Origin: Natronosporangium sp035305625
GTDB taxonomy: Bacteria > Actinomycetota > Actinomycetes > Mycobacteriales > Micromonosporaceae
Direction of reading: 5' to 3'
Assembly (NCBI GenBank): GCA_963809545.1
Contig: CAWEKD010000005.1
Location: 310,001-374,000, forward strand
Length of the DNA stretch: 64,000 bases
Below are positions 55,701-64,000 of this stretch, piece after piece. The notes under the pieces were generated by a model. That model was not told where the DNA came from, did not search any database, and worked only from the letters and a program-made list of their open reading frames with translations. The translations under genes were made by a program, and so were the position numbers. Numbering within the stretch: position 1 is the stretch's first letter; every line of letters begins with the position of its first letter.

Positions 55701-57278
55701 TTACCGGAACCGCAGCGCGGTCGGGCCCTGAGTCTTGGAGCCGCGGCGCTGCTTGGTCGGCATGGTGGCCAACTGCTCCCGCAGCCGCACCGCGTACTCG
55801 GCCAGCGCCTCTACCTGGTCGGCGACCGTGGCGCGCTCCGGACGCACATCCACCCGCAGCCCGAACTCGGTAGCGGTCTCGGCGGTCTTCGGCCCGATCG
55901 CCGCCACCACCGTCCGCGCATGCGGCTTGCCGGCGATCCCGACCAGGTTCCGCACCGTGGAGGAGGAGGTGAACAGCACCGCGTCGAACCCGCCCGACTT
56001 GATGGCGTCGCGGATCTCCGCCGGCGGAGGCGAGGCCCGCACCGTCCGGTAGGCGGTGACGTCGTCGACCTCCCACCCCTTCTCCACCAGCCCGGCGGCG
56101 AGCACCTCGGTGGCGATGTCGGCCCGCGGCAGCAGCACCCGCCCGACCGGGTCGAGCAGATCGTCGTGCGGCGGGAACTCCTTCAACAGACCCTCGGTGG
56201 TCTGCTCGCCGTCCGGGATCAGCTCCGGGGTGATCCCGAACGCCCGCACCGCGTCGGCGGTGACCGGGCCGATGCAGGCGATCTTGACCCCGCCGAAGTG
56301 GCGCGCGTCCAACCCGTGCTCGAGGAACTTCTCCCACACCGCCCGGACCGCGTTCGCCGAGGTGAAGATCACCCAGGCGTACCGCCCGTCGACCAGGCCC
56401 TTGATCGCCCGCTCCATCTGGGCGGGAGTACGCGGCGGCTCCACCGCGATGGTCGGGACCTCGGTCGGGATCGCCCCGTACCGCCGCAGCCGGGCGCTCA
56501 TCACCCCGGCCTGCTCCTTGGTCCGCGGCACCAGCACCTTCCACCCGTACAGCGGGCGGGACTCCCACCAGCTCAGCTGCTCTCGCCCGGACAGCCCTTC
56601 CCCGAGGGTCAGCACCACTCGGCCGCTGAACCCGAGCGCCGCCGCCACAAAGCTGTCCACAGTGGAGGTGGTGGTGTACTGGGTGTCACCGGTGCCGTCC
56701 CCGGTCACCGCCACCGGAGTCTCCCCGTCCACACCGGCGGCCAGCAGCCCATCCCGGACCTCGGCCAGGTCGCCGGCGTCCACCGCCAGCGCCACCTGTC
56801 CCCGGGTGACCAGGTTGGCCAGCAGCTCGAAGTCCAGCGCGGTCACGTCATCCACATCCACCGTGGTGCGCATACCGACCAGCGGAATGCCGGCGTACGT
56901 GGCTACGCCGGTGGCCCGGTCGATCCCCGGCACCACCTCGAACCGCACCCCGGCCTGGGCGACCGCCCGGACCTCGGCCAGCACCGACGCCCGACCGAAC
57001 GGGTCCCCCGCGACCAGGTAGACCGCGTTCCGCCCGGCCTGCGCCGCCTCCACCAGCACCTTGGCCACCTCGCCCGGCACCCCCTCCGCGGGGGTGAACT
57101 CCGCGTCCGCCCGAGCGTCGGACCGAGCCGCGGCCAGCAACGGCTCCGGCAGGCCCCGGTCGTAGATGATCTGGTCAGCCGCCGCCAGCGCGTCAATAGC
57201 GCGCCGAGACAACAGGCCGGGATCGCCGGGGCCACCCCCGACGAACGTGATCCGGCTGGCGGAATTACTACGAGTCAT
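55701..57278 (-). CDS. hemD: Bifunctional uroporphyrinogen-III methyltransferase-like/uroporphyrinogen-III synthase
   Basis: 525 residues; the ATG at 57278 overlaps the end of hemC by 11 bases. The N-terminal half is a CobA/CysG-type methylase fold (ITFVGGGPGDPGLLSRRAID, VVPGIDRATGVATYAGIPL). The C-terminal half, from about residue 265, is the HemD synthase (VLVPRTKEQAGVMSARLRRY, FTSANAVRAVWE, FTSSSTVRNLVG). The domain order is that of the actinobacterial CysG-HemD fusion. It makes uroporphyrinogen III and perhaps precorrin-2 toward sirohaem and cobalamin. Confidence 0.93.
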   Translation of the reverse strand: MTRSNSASRITFVGGGPGDPGLLSRRAIDALAAADQIIYDRGLPEPLLAAARSDARADAEFTPAEGVPGEVAKVLVEAAQAGRNAVYLVAGDPFGRASVLAEVRAVAQAGVRFEVVPGIDRATGVATYAGIPLVGMRTTVDVDDVTALDFELLANLVTRGQVALAVDAGDLAEVRDGLLAAGVDGETPVAVTGDGTGDTQYTTTSTVDSFVAAALGFSGRVVLTLGEGLSGREQLSWWESRPLYGWKVLVPRTKEQAGVMSARLRRYGAIPTEVPTIAVEPPRTPAQMERAIKGLVDGRYAWVIFTSANAVRAVWEKFLEHGLDARHFGGVKIACIGPVTADAVRAFGITPELIPDGEQTTEGLLKEFPPHDDLLDPVGRVLLPRADIATEVLAAGLVEKGWEVDDVTAYRTVRASPPPAEIRDAIKSGGFDAVLFTSSSTVRNLVGIAGKPHARTVVAAIGPKTAETATEFGLRVDVRPERATVADQVEALAEYAVRLREQLATMPTKQRRGSKTQGPTALRFR

Positions 57279-58260
57279 CGTCGCTCCTACTGTGCTCCCC
57301 GGTCGACCGCGTGGGCTCCGCCCCGCCCGGCCCGCGCGCGGCCATGATCGTCTGTGCTCCGGCCGCCAGCAGGTCGGCGGCCAGCTCCTCACCGAGACGC
57401 CGAGCCACGTCGATCAATTCCGGTCCGGTGCCGGGTGCCGCGATGATCCGGCTGTGCCGGATGCTCCGGGTCCCGTCGAGCGCGATTACCGCCCCGGTCA
57501 GCCGAAACGCCCCCGTGGGGGTGAGCTCGGCGTACCCAGCCACCGGTGCGCTACACCCGGCCTCCAGCGTGGCCAGCATGGTCCGCTCGGCCACTACCGC
57601 GGCTCGGCTGGGTAGGTGGTCGAGCGCCGCCAGCGTCTCCAGCAGGTATTGATCGTCGGCCCGGCACTCCACCGCCAGCGCCCCCTGCGCGGGGGCCGGC
57701 AGCAGAACCGCCGGATCCAGCGTCTCGGTGATCACGTCGGCCCGCCCCAACCGGATCAGCCCGGCGCTGGCCAGCAGGAGCGCGTCCAGTTCCCCGGACG
57801 TCACCCGGGCCAGCCGGCTGTCCACGTTGCCCCGCACCGGTACCGGCACGAGTCCCCGCCCCAGTGCGTGCAATTGGGCGATCCGCCGTGGTGCGCCGGT
57901 GCCCACCCGGGCCCCCGGCGGGAGATCGGCCAATCCCCGCCCCTGTGGGGTCACCAGCGCGTCCCGCGGGTCCACCCGTGGCGGCACCGCCACCACCTGC
58001 AGCCGGTCGTCCGGCGCGGTGGGCAGGTCCTTGTACGAGTGAACCGCGAGGTCAACTTCCTTGTCCACCAGCGCTTCCCGCAGCGCGGAGACGAACACCC
58101 CGACCCCGAGCCGGGCCACCGGCGCGTTCGAGGTGTCGCCGGCGGTGGTGATCGGGACCAGTTCCGTCGGCATCCCGGTCTGCTCACTGATCTGCCGCGC
58201 CACCATCCCCGCCTGGCTCATCGCCAACGCGCTGCCCCGGGTACCGATCCGCAGAGTCAC
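57268..58260 (-). CDS. hemC: Hydroxymethylbilane synthase (porphobilinogen deaminase)
   Basis: 330 residues; the GTG overlaps the hemA stop (GTGA). The opening RIGTRGSALAMSQAG, the basic loop VHSYKDLPTAPDDRL, GTGAPRRIAQL, and the cofactor-binding Cys in EAGCSAPVAGYAEL are all present. It polymerises four porphobilinogen units into the linear tetrapyrrole. Part of the rex-hemACDB operon. Confidence 0.97.
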   Translation of the reverse strand: MTLRIGTRGSALAMSQAGMVARQISEQTGMPTELVPITTAGDTSNAPVARLGVGVFVSALREALVDKEVDLAVHSYKDLPTAPDDRLQVVAVPPRVDPRDALVTPQGRGLADLPPGARVGTGAPRRIAQLHALGRGLVPVPVRGNVDSRLARVTSGELDALLLASAGLIRLGRADVITETLDPAVLLPAPAQGALAVECRADDQYLLETLAALDHLPSRAAVVAERTMLATLEAGCSAPVAGYAELTPTGAFRLTGAVIALDGTRSIRHSRIIAAPGTGPELIDVARRLGEELAADLLAAGAQTIMAARGPGGAEPTRSTGEHSRSDDDS

Positions 58261-59606
58261 GCGGGCTCCTCCTCTCCGGCCAGCTCAGGGAGCCCGTCCA
58301 CCTGCCGGGCATGGGGAATTCGCAGGTCGAACAAGTCTGCCAACATCTGGGCGTACGCCTCTCCGCCCGGTTCGGCAGCCAACTGCCGGACCCGGACCGT
58401 AGGTTCGTGCAGCAGCCGTCGGACCAGCCGGTGGATCGTGTGGGAGATCTCCGCCCGCTGCTCCTCGGTCAGCTCAGGCAGTCGCTGGGACAACCGGGTC
58501 AGTTCGGCGGTCATCACCTCGTCGGCGCGGGCCCGCAGCGCCGCCACGGTCGGCGCCACTCGGGCGTTGCGGAGCCCACTGGCTACGGTGCTGGTCTCCG
58601 CCGCCACAATCCGCTCCGCCGCCTCAATCTGGGCGGTGGTTTCCTTCGGCAGGTCGGCGGCCAGCCGCGCCAAGTCGATCAGCACGACCCCGGGCAGATC
58701 CGCCACCTCCGGCTCCACGTCCCGGGGAACCGCCAGGTCGCACACCACCAGCGGCGGTCGGTCCGACCGGTGGGCCAGCGCCTCGGCCACGGTAGCCGCG
58801 GTCAGCACCGGTCGGCGCGAGGCGGTCGCCGTCACCACGAGATCCGCCGCTGGCAGCACCGCCGCCACCTCGGTCAACGGGATCGGGGTCGCCCCATAGG
58901 TGTCGGCCAACCGCTGGGCCCGCTCCGGGGTGCGGCTGGCCACCCACCCTGGGCCGGCTCCGGCGCGGCTCAAGGTGGCCAGCGTCAACGCCCCCATCGC
59001 GCCGGCCCCGATCACCAACACCCGGCGGCCCGCCAACGCCGCCAGCTCATCCGCTGCGCCGTCGGAGTCGGAAGCCAACCGACGCGCGGCGAGCGCCAGG
59101 GCGGCGGTGACCACGCTGCGTCCCGCGGTGTCGATACCGGTTTCGGCGTGCACTCGCTTGCCGACCCGCAGTGCCTGCTGCAGCAGGTCGTGCAGCAGGC
59201 GGCCCGCGGTGCCGGCGGACATCGCCGCCGCGTACGCCTCCCGGACCTGCCCGAGGATCTGGGTTTCGCCGGCGACCATCGAGTCCAGACCGGCGGCCAC
59301 CCGCAGCGCATGCTCGACCGCCTCGGTGTCCCACCGCACGTACAGGTGCGGCGCCAGCGCGGCCGGTTCCACCCCGGCTTGGGCCGCCAGCCAGCCCGAG
59401 ACGTCGGTGACCCCGCCGTGGAATCCGGAGACCGCCGCGTACACTTCCACTCGGTTGCAAGTGGACAGTAGGAGCGCTTCTGCCACGTGTTCCAACCGCA
59501 CCAGCTCGGTCAGCCGGGCGGCCACGTCGTCCGGAGCGGTGGCGAGCCGCTCCAGCAGTCCCACGTCGGCGGTGCGGTAGGAGGCACCGACCAGCAGCAG
59601 GTTCAT
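58257..59606 (-). CDS. hemA: Glutamyl-tRNA reductase
   Basis: 449 residues; the ATG overlaps the rex stop (ATGA). LLLVGASYRTADVGLLERLA is the start motif and LLSTCNRVEVYA holds the catalytic Cys near residue 50. GETQILGQVREAY and VLVIGAGAMGALTLATL (NADPH site) follow. It makes glutamate-1-semialdehyde from glutamyl-tRNA, the first committed step of haem synthesis. Its position directly behind rex ties haem supply to the NADH/NAD ratio. Confidence 0.97.
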   Translation of the reverse strand: MNLLLVGASYRTADVGLLERLATAPDDVAARLTELVRLEHVAEALLLSTCNRVEVYAAVSGFHGGVTDVSGWLAAQAGVEPAALAPHLYVRWDTEAVEHALRVAAGLDSMVAGETQILGQVREAYAAAMSAGTAGRLLHDLLQQALRVGKRVHAETGIDTAGRSVVTAALALAARRLASDSDGAADELAALAGRRVLVIGAGAMGALTLATLSRAGAGPGWVASRTPERAQRLADTYGATPIPLTEVAAVLPAADLVVTATASRRPVLTAATVAEALAHRSDRPPLVVCDLAVPRDVEPEVADLPGVVLIDLARLAADLPKETTAQIEAAERIVAAETSTVASGLRNARVAPTVAALRARADEVMTAELTRLSQRLPELTEEQRAEISHTIHRLVRRLLHEPTVRVRQLAAEPGGEAYAQMLADLFDLRIPHARQVDGLPELAGEEEPA

Positions 59607-60406
59607 GGACCGACCACCTTCCGGGCCTTCCGTGCGGGGGCGTGCGTGCGTGAGCCGGTCCGGCGGGGGGTAGCCAGCGTCACGCCCTCGGAATCGGCGG
59701 CGCCGTCGGCGTGAGCGCGACGGGCCCGATCAAACGCGCGTCGCTGTTCGTGGAAGGACAGGATCTGCAGTTCGATCGCCAGATCGACGTTGCGCACATC
59801 CACCCCGTCGGGCACGGTGACCACACACGGGGCGAAGTTCAAGATGCTGCGCACCCCGGCGGCCACCAAGCGGTCGGCGACCTCCTGCGCGGCCGAGGCG
59901 GGCGTGGTGATCACCCCGATCGTGATCTGCTTCTCTGCCACCGTGGCGGCCAGGTCATCGATGTGGGTGACGGTGATGTCGCCCAGCCGTTCCCCCACCC
60001 GGGCGGGATCGGCGTCCACCAGCGCGCTGACCCGGAAGCCGCGATTGACGAACCCGGCGTAACCGGCGAGCGCGTGCCCCAGGTTTCCTATCCCGATCAG
60101 GGCCACGTTGCGCTGCTGGGTGAGCCCCAGCACCTGTTCGATCTGCCGGATCAGGCGCGCGATCTCATATCCCACACCGCGGGTGCCGTAGGACCCCAGG
60201 TGCGACAAGTCTTTCCGCACCTTGGCGGAGTTCACTCCGGCGGCGGCGGCCAAGGTCTCGCTGGAGATGGTCTCGACACCGGACTGGGCGAGCTGGTGGA
60301 GAGCGCGCAAGTACTCCGGCAGGCGAGTAACCGTCGCTTCCGGAAGATCCGGAAACTCCGGAACCACCATCTCGCCGGGTTCTCCCGGTCCGGTGAACTG
60401 GTTCAT
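59603..60406 (-). CDS. rex: Redox-sensing repressor Rex
   Basis: About 267 residues from the ATG at 60406, preceded by CGGAG; the frame is open farther upstream to 60550, so a longer N-terminus cannot be excluded. The winged helix lies at residues 20-95 (RLPEYLRALHQLAQSG, NSAKVRKDLSHLGSYGTRG). The NAD(H)-binding Rossmann part starts VALIGIGNLGHALAGY. Rex releases DNA when NADH rises. A clear Rex operator lies about 100 bases upstream (60507-60522), so it represses its own operon with hemACDB. Confidence 0.95.
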   Translation of the reverse strand: MNQFTGPGEPGEMVVPEFPDLPEATVTRLPEYLRALHQLAQSGVETISSETLAAAAGVNSAKVRKDLSHLGSYGTRGVGYEIARLIRQIEQVLGLTQQRNVALIGIGNLGHALAGYAGFVNRGFRVSALVDADPARVGERLGDITVTHIDDLAATVAEKQITIGVITTPASAAQEVADRLVAAGVRSILNFAPCVVTVPDGVDVRNVDLAIELQILSFHEQRRAFDRARRAHADGAADSEGVTLATPRRTGSRTHAPARKARKVVGP

Positions 60407-60506
60407 GAGACTCCGTGCCGACGTCGCGATCCCCACGCCTCCCCGCGCGACTTCACAGGCCATGACGGCCCGTGCGCAGCGCGCCACCCCCGCCAGGGTA
60501 AGTGTT

Positions 60507-60522
60507 TGTGAAGCCGTGCACA
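60507..60522. promoter_or_regulatory. Rex operator (ROP)
   Basis: TGTGAAGCCGTGCACA matches the Rex consensus TGTGAACNNNTTCACA at the outer half-sites, within the perfect inverted repeat TTTGTG-N8-CACAAA. The remainder of the 393-bp gap between rex (60406) and the HAD gene (60800) shows no gene. Confidence 0.8.
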
Positions 60523-60799
60523 AATCGCGATCTTGCTGTTCGGAACCCAACCGACGCGGGCGCGGCCGTGGTGGGCGCCCCCGCAGCCACCGGTGGACCG
60601 ACCCGGTGCACCGGTGCCCTCACCCGCACGGGCACCCGCGCCGGCTGGGCCTTCGTCTGATTATTCCAGCTAGTACCAGCTTATCCCGGATTGCCGCGCG
60701 AGAATCGCCCCCTGAACCGGCCCGTTCCCCTCCGCCCGACCTCATCCCACCCCGCCGCGTCGCGGGCGGCCAGCCGCGTCCGCCGGCTCAGTGTGAGTT

Positions 60800-61450
60800 T
60801 CACGGCAGTGTGCGCGCCAAGGCCACCGCGGCCCGCAGCGAATCCACCACCGGGGCCCCGGTGGCCCGCAACTGTGCCTCATCGGTGAACCCGCCGGTAT
60901 AGAGGACACATCGGGCGCCTACGGCAGCGGCGGCGTGCGCGTCGTCGACCGAGTCACCGATCATCACCACCTGCTCCCCGGACAGCCCCTGGGCGGCCAG
61001 GTGCTGGGCCAGGTAGGGGGCCTTGTGGTCACCACCGTGCTCCAGCGGCTCCCGCAGTCCATCAATCCGCTGGAAGAAGGGGGTGAGCCCATGCCCCGCC
61101 ACCGCCGGCACCAACTCGGTGTGGAACCACATCGACAGCAACGACTGGGAACCGGGCCACTCCGCCAACGCGGTCCGGGCGTCGGCGGTCAACGAGCAAG
61201 GCAGCTTGGCCTGATACGCATCGTGAAAAATCTTGTTGAGAGCAGCGAACTCGGTCACATCCACCGGCCGGCCCAGCACCTGCGCGTAGTACTCGATGAT
61301 GGGCCGGCGGAAGTCCCGCCGGTGCTCCTCCGCGGTGATCGTCGGGCCGCCGGCCGCCGCGAACGCGACATTGGTGGCCGCGACCACCAGCGGGAGGTCG
61401 TCGAGCAGAGTGCCGTTCCAGTCCCAGACCAAGTGCCGAGGCTGCCGCAT
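60800..61450 (-). CDS. HAD-superfamily hydrolase (phosphatase)
   Basis: About 216 residues from the ATG at 61450 (a GTG at 61474 is the alternative). LVWDWNGTLLDDLPL is HAD motif I with a nucleophile Asp and the second Asp replaced by Asn (DWNGT), as in many phosphoglycolate-phosphatase-like members. MIGDSVDDAHAAAAVGA is motif IV. It is probably a small-molecule phosphatase. It follows the glutaredoxin gene by 58 bases on the same strand. Confidence 0.88.
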   Translation of the reverse strand: MRQPRHLVWDWNGTLLDDLPLVVAATNVAFAAAGGPTITAEEHRRDFRRPIIEYYAQVLGRPVDVTEFAALNKIFHDAYQAKLPCSLTADARTALAEWPGSQSLLSMWFHTELVPAVAGHGLTPFFQRIDGLREPLEHGGDHKAPYLAQHLAAQGLSGEQVVMIGDSVDDAHAAAAVGARCVLYTGGFTDEAQLRATGAPVVDSLRAAVALARTLP

Positions 61451-61508
61451 GATCTCGACCGTACCAACCACCACCTACGACGGTCGCCTCGCGAGGAGTG
61501 AGATCCAC

Positions 61509-61787
61509 TCAGCCTCGCAGCGCCCGCAGCAGTCGCTGCTCGTCCACCCGGAAGTAGTCGTGCTCCCGCCCATCCAGCAGCACTACCGGAATCCGGTCCC
61601 CGTACTCCTGCTCCAGTTCCGGATCACTATCCACACTGATCTCGACCCAGGACACGCCCGTGGCGGCCTGCACCCGGGCCAGCGCCTCGCGGGCGTATTC
61701 GCACAGGTGACACTCCGCCCGGGTGAGCAACGTGATCCGGGCCACCGACGGAGTCGCTTCGACGTCACCGTCCACACCGTTTCCCAT
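61509..61787 (-). CDS. Glutaredoxin-like thioredoxin-fold protein
   Basis: 92 residues from the ATG at 61787 (GGAGCGGCGGT upstream). ITLLTRAECHLCEYAREAL carries the CxxC redox centre, and DRIPVVLLDGREH has the cis-Pro of the thioredoxin fold. Small proteins of this DUF836/glutaredoxin type are conserved in actinobacteria beside the rex-hem region. It is probably a thiol-disulphide redox protein. Confidence 0.88.
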   Translation of the reverse strand: MGNGVDGDVEATPSVARITLLTRAECHLCEYAREALARVQAATGVSWVEISVDSDPELEQEYGDRIPVVLLDGREHDYFRVDEQRLLRALRG

Positions 61788-62047
61788 ACCGCCGCTCCTG
61801 CCCTCCGGTCGCTCACCGCGTAGACCAGCGGTCATGCCCGCTGCCATCGGGGCGAAATTCTGACACGACTCGCCCGTTCGGAGTAATCGCACACGCTGTG
61901 CGACGACCTCGCCGCGATGACGAAAGGATTTTCGAACGAGAGTTGCCAGACTCCCACCAGATGGACGCGATACGGCCTATCATCCCTATTGGCACAGATC
62001 GTTCATGAATATGAAAGTTTATATGCCTCAGTCTTGAGGAGGCTGAT

Positions 62048-62107
62048 ATGCCCGGAAGCGGCGAGCGACCCACCAGGGTCATGGGTTTCGAGGGGCGGTG
62101 GACGTGA
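62048..62107 (+). CDS. Short upstream ORF overlapping the bldN start (possible leader peptide)
   Basis: ATG at 62048 after a strong ribosome site (GAGGAGGCTGAT) opens 19 codons: MPGSGERPTRVMGFEGRWT. Its TGA overlaps the GTG at 62104 (GTGA). Such an arrangement would couple bldN translation to that of the leader. The 260-bp region before it contains AT-rich promoter-like DNA. Confidence 0.45.
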   Translation: MPGSGERPTRVMGFEGRWT

Positions 62108-62943
62108 GCGAAGCACACGTCGTACCCGGTGGCAGGCTCTACTCACTCACGGCTCAGGCACCCCGCCGGACCCGTAACCGGCCTCCTACGCAACCGACCG
62201 GTCCGGCCGGCTACGCCACCCCGAGCACCGCCGCTGCCTCGGCCAGCGCCAGCCGTACCACCACCGCGGCTCGCGACCACCGAAACGCACCCGACTCGAC
62301 GGTCACGGGGGAACCGGCCACGGCCCACACCGCTACCGCCACCCGGACGGCTACCTCCCCGGCCCGGCCTGCCCCGGGAGACGCCGCCGCCGAAGTCTGG
62401 GCACTGGTGGAGCGGGCCCAGGCGGGCGAAGCGGAGGCGTTCGGCCTGATCTACGACCGGTATGTCGACACTGTCTTCAAGTTCATCTACTTCCGGGTCG
62501 GCAACCGCCAGCTCGCCGAGGATCTGACCTCCGAAACCTTCCTGCGTGCGCTGAGACGGATCGGCTCTTTCACCTGGCAGGGACGGGATCTGGGAGCCTG
62601 GCTGGTCACCATCGCGCGCAATCTGGTGGCCGACCACTTCAAATCCGGCCGCCACCGGCTGGAAATCACCACTGGGGACGTCCTCGACGCGGACAAGGAA
62701 GACCGTCCGGAAGGCACCCCGGAGTCGGCGGTGCTCACCCACATCACCAACGTGACCCTGCTGTCGGCGGTCAAACAGCTCAACCCCGAACAGCAAGAGT
62801 GCATTGTGCTCCGATTCCTCCAAGGCTTCTCCGTAGCCGAGACCGCCCAGGCGATGGGCAAGAACGAAGGCGCTATCAAGGCATTGCAGTACCGCGCGGT
62901 CCGCGCATTGGCCCGCCTGCTACCGGACGGGTTCCGCGGATGA
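62104..62943 (+). CDS. bldN: ECF sigma factor, BldN family
   Basis: About 279 residues from the GTG at 62104 (a GTG at 62098 is in the same frame). The first 98 residues are a Thr/Ala/Pro-rich, low-complexity extension, like the pro-region of Streptomyces BldN. Region 2 begins VERAQAGEAEAFGLIYDRY and continues LAEDLTSETFLRALRRI and FTWQGRDLGAWLVTIARNL; region 4 has LNPEQQECIVLRFLQGFS and MGKNEGAIKALQYRAV. These segments match BldN as I recall it almost residue for residue. In Streptomyces BldN controls aerial development and chaplin/rodlin genes. The next gene may encode its membrane anti-sigma partner. Confidence 0.93.
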   Translation: MSEAHVVPGGRLYSLTAQAPRRTRNRPPTQPTGPAGYATPSTAAASASASRTTTAARDHRNAPDSTVTGEPATAHTATATRTATSPARPAPGDAAAEVWALVERAQAGEAEAFGLIYDRYVDTVFKFIYFRVGNRQLAEDLTSETFLRALRRIGSFTWQGRDLGAWLVTIARNLVADHFKSGRHRLEITTGDVLDADKEDRPEGTPESAVLTHITNVTLLSAVKQLNPEQQECIVLRFLQGFSVAETAQAMGKNEGAIKALQYRAVRALARLLPDGFRG

Positions 62944-63082
62944 CCCCTCAGATGGGGCGACCGGCCGTAACTTTCCGCGCCGGCCAGCCGTTGTGCTGGG
63001 TACGACCGTCGCTGTCGACAGCGGCGGTCGTCGTCGCGTCCCGGGGGCGCGAGCGCCGTGGCGAAGAGAGGAGGTGCAGGTG

Positions 63083-64000
63083 ATGAGCATGCCAATGTGG
63101 CACCGTCGCCGGGCCCAGCGACTCGCCCAGTTGCTTGACGAAGCCGAGGGGGGACGGCGCCAACGTCGCCGCACCTCGTACGACGACGAACTGGCTCCTC
63201 TGCTCGAGCTGCGGGAGCGGCTGACCACATGCGACCCGGCTCCAGAGATCGATCCAGAGTTCCGCACCGGACTGCGGGCGATGCTGGTCGCCACCGCGGA
63301 GCGGGAAGGCATCGGCGTCACCGCGACCGAGCCGGCCACGGCCGAGACAGACTTACTGCCCGACCCTGCGCAGCCGACTCGGACCCGCCGCCTCACCGGT
63401 GGCCCACGTACCCGTACCGCCGTGATCGCTGGTGTGGCGGTCGGGGCGGTGGCCTTCACCGGCATGTCGGCCGCCAGCGAGAACGCGATGCCCGGCGACG
63501 CGCTGTATGGCGTGAAGCGCTCTACTGAACGCGCACAGCTCGCTCTGGCCAGCTCGGACGTCGGTCGGGGACAGTTGTATCTGGAGTTCGCCCGGACCCG
63601 CCTGCTGGAAACCGCCGGCCTACACGGTGACGATCTGGCCCGGGTGCTGGAAGACATGGACCGCGACACCCATCAAGGGGTCCGGCTACTCACCACCGCC
63701 GCGGTCAGTCGGGACGACCCGGCGGTACTGGAAGTAGTGCGCGGCTTCGCCAGCGGGCAGCGGGAACGCCTGGAGGCACTGGCCACCCAGCTCAGCGGGG
63801 CGGACCGCCGCCGGGTCGACGCTTCCCTGAGCCTGTTGGCGCTGGTCGAGCAGCGGGTGGCGGAGCTCAGCCGCGGGATGGAGCAAGACTGCGGCACGAT
63901 CTCCAGCATCGACACGCTCGGACCGGTCCCCGCCGACTGCGTCACCCTGCCGGCGCCGGATCCGCTGAGCCCACCGCCGACGGTGCCGGAGCAGCGGACC
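63083..64000 (+). CDS. DUF5667-type membrane protein, probable anti-sigma partner of BldN (3' end outside the window)
   Basis: The frame is open from an ATG at 63083 (after GAGAGGAGGTGCAG) to the window end, 306 codons. Residues 1-110 are charged and presumably cytoplasmic (RRRAQRLAQLLDEAEGGRR). A membrane helix follows (AVIAGVAVGAVAFTGMSAA, about 114-132), and then the DUF5667 motif ENAMPGDALYGVKRSTERAQ and a helical outer domain. In Streptomyces the gene after bldN encodes the anti-sigma factor RsbN. Position and topology suggest the same role here, though the N-terminus shows no clear zinc-binding motif. Confidence 0.8.
   Translation, partial: MSMPMWHRRRAQRLAQLLDEAEGGRRQRRRTSYDDELAPLLELRERLTTCDPAPEIDPEFRTGLRAMLVATAEREGIGVTATEPATAETDLLPDPAQPTRTRRLTGGPRTRTAVIAGVAVGAVAFTGMSAASENAMPGDALYGVKRSTERAQLALASSDVGRGQLYLEFARTRLLETAGLHGDDLARVLEDMDRDTHQGVRLLTTAAVSRDDPAVLEVVRGFASGQRERLEALATQLSGADRRRVDASLSLLALVEQRVAELSRGMEQDCGTISSIDTLGPVPADCVTLPAPDPLSPPPTVPEQRT

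Overview
High-GC actinobacterial chromosome. The order glutaredoxin - HAD hydrolase - rex - hemA - hemC - hemD - hemB, a BldN-type sigma factor with a membrane partner gene, fused-type KorA with KorB, abundant GTG/TTG starts and 4-bp ATGA/GTGA overlaps all point to a Micromonosporales/Glycomycetales-like actinomycete. The species cannot be fixed from the window. No tRNA, rRNA, CRISPR, insertion sequence or integrase was recognised.

Region 1 (1-11135): cell-surface polymer genes. They comprise a family 2 glycosyltransferase, a Stealth-type sugar phosphotransferase, two TPR/LicD-like proteins, a LicC-like nucleotidyltransferase, a membrane protein with a CDP-glycerol glycerophosphotransferase (TagB/TagF-like) domain, and a TagG/TagH-type polymer ABC exporter.

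Region 2 (11125-29214): the unusual part. Directly downstream of the exporter, and partly overlapping it, lies an Asp/Glu racemase. It is followed by a series of GshF/CphA-type ATP-grasp ligases variously fused to enolase-superfamily domains, acylphosphatase domains and a CapA (poly-gamma-glutamate capsule) metallophosphatase domain. A convergent operon (29214-22970) carries an ATP-grasp pseudoenzyme, an enolase/ATP-grasp/acylphosphatase fusion with a dead enolase site, and two sugar-transfer-associated ATP-grasp paralogues. I count about nine GshF-like ATP-grasp modules (four with intact key motifs, the others degenerate or broken) plus two ATPgrasp_ST modules. The segment 17.5-22.97 kb is damaged by frameshifts, and near 22.2 kb by a nonsense codon. 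My reading is an amino-acid ligase/epimerase locus that makes or modifies a peptide-like part of the exported wall polymer; this is inference.

Region 3 (29324-35691): a TagD-type glycerol-3-phosphate cytidylyltransferase, then a GDPD with TPRs and a complete phosphonate operon. That operon encodes PEP mutase fused to a cytidylyltransferase domain, phosphonopyruvate decarboxylase and an iron-type alcohol dehydrogenase. It predicts 2-hydroxyethylphosphonate, activated as a CMP-phosphonate and probably loaded onto the wall glycan by LicD-like transferases. A methyltransferase follows.

Region 4 (35758-54674): general genes. They are a secreted alpha-lytic-type protease, a MarR/GbsR-like regulator with a DrrAB-like exporter (shared predicted operators), a two-component system with a MacB/FtsX-type ABC transporter, KorAB (korA with a one-base frameshift in a G tract), a cyclase/AAA signalling protein, an FmdB zinc ribbon, a lytic transglycosylase and a GNAT protein.

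Region 5 (54708-64000): the rex-hemACDB operon with a Rex operator, a HAD hydrolase, a glutaredoxin, and bldN with a short overlapping upstream ORF, followed by a DUF5667-type membrane protein that runs off the window.
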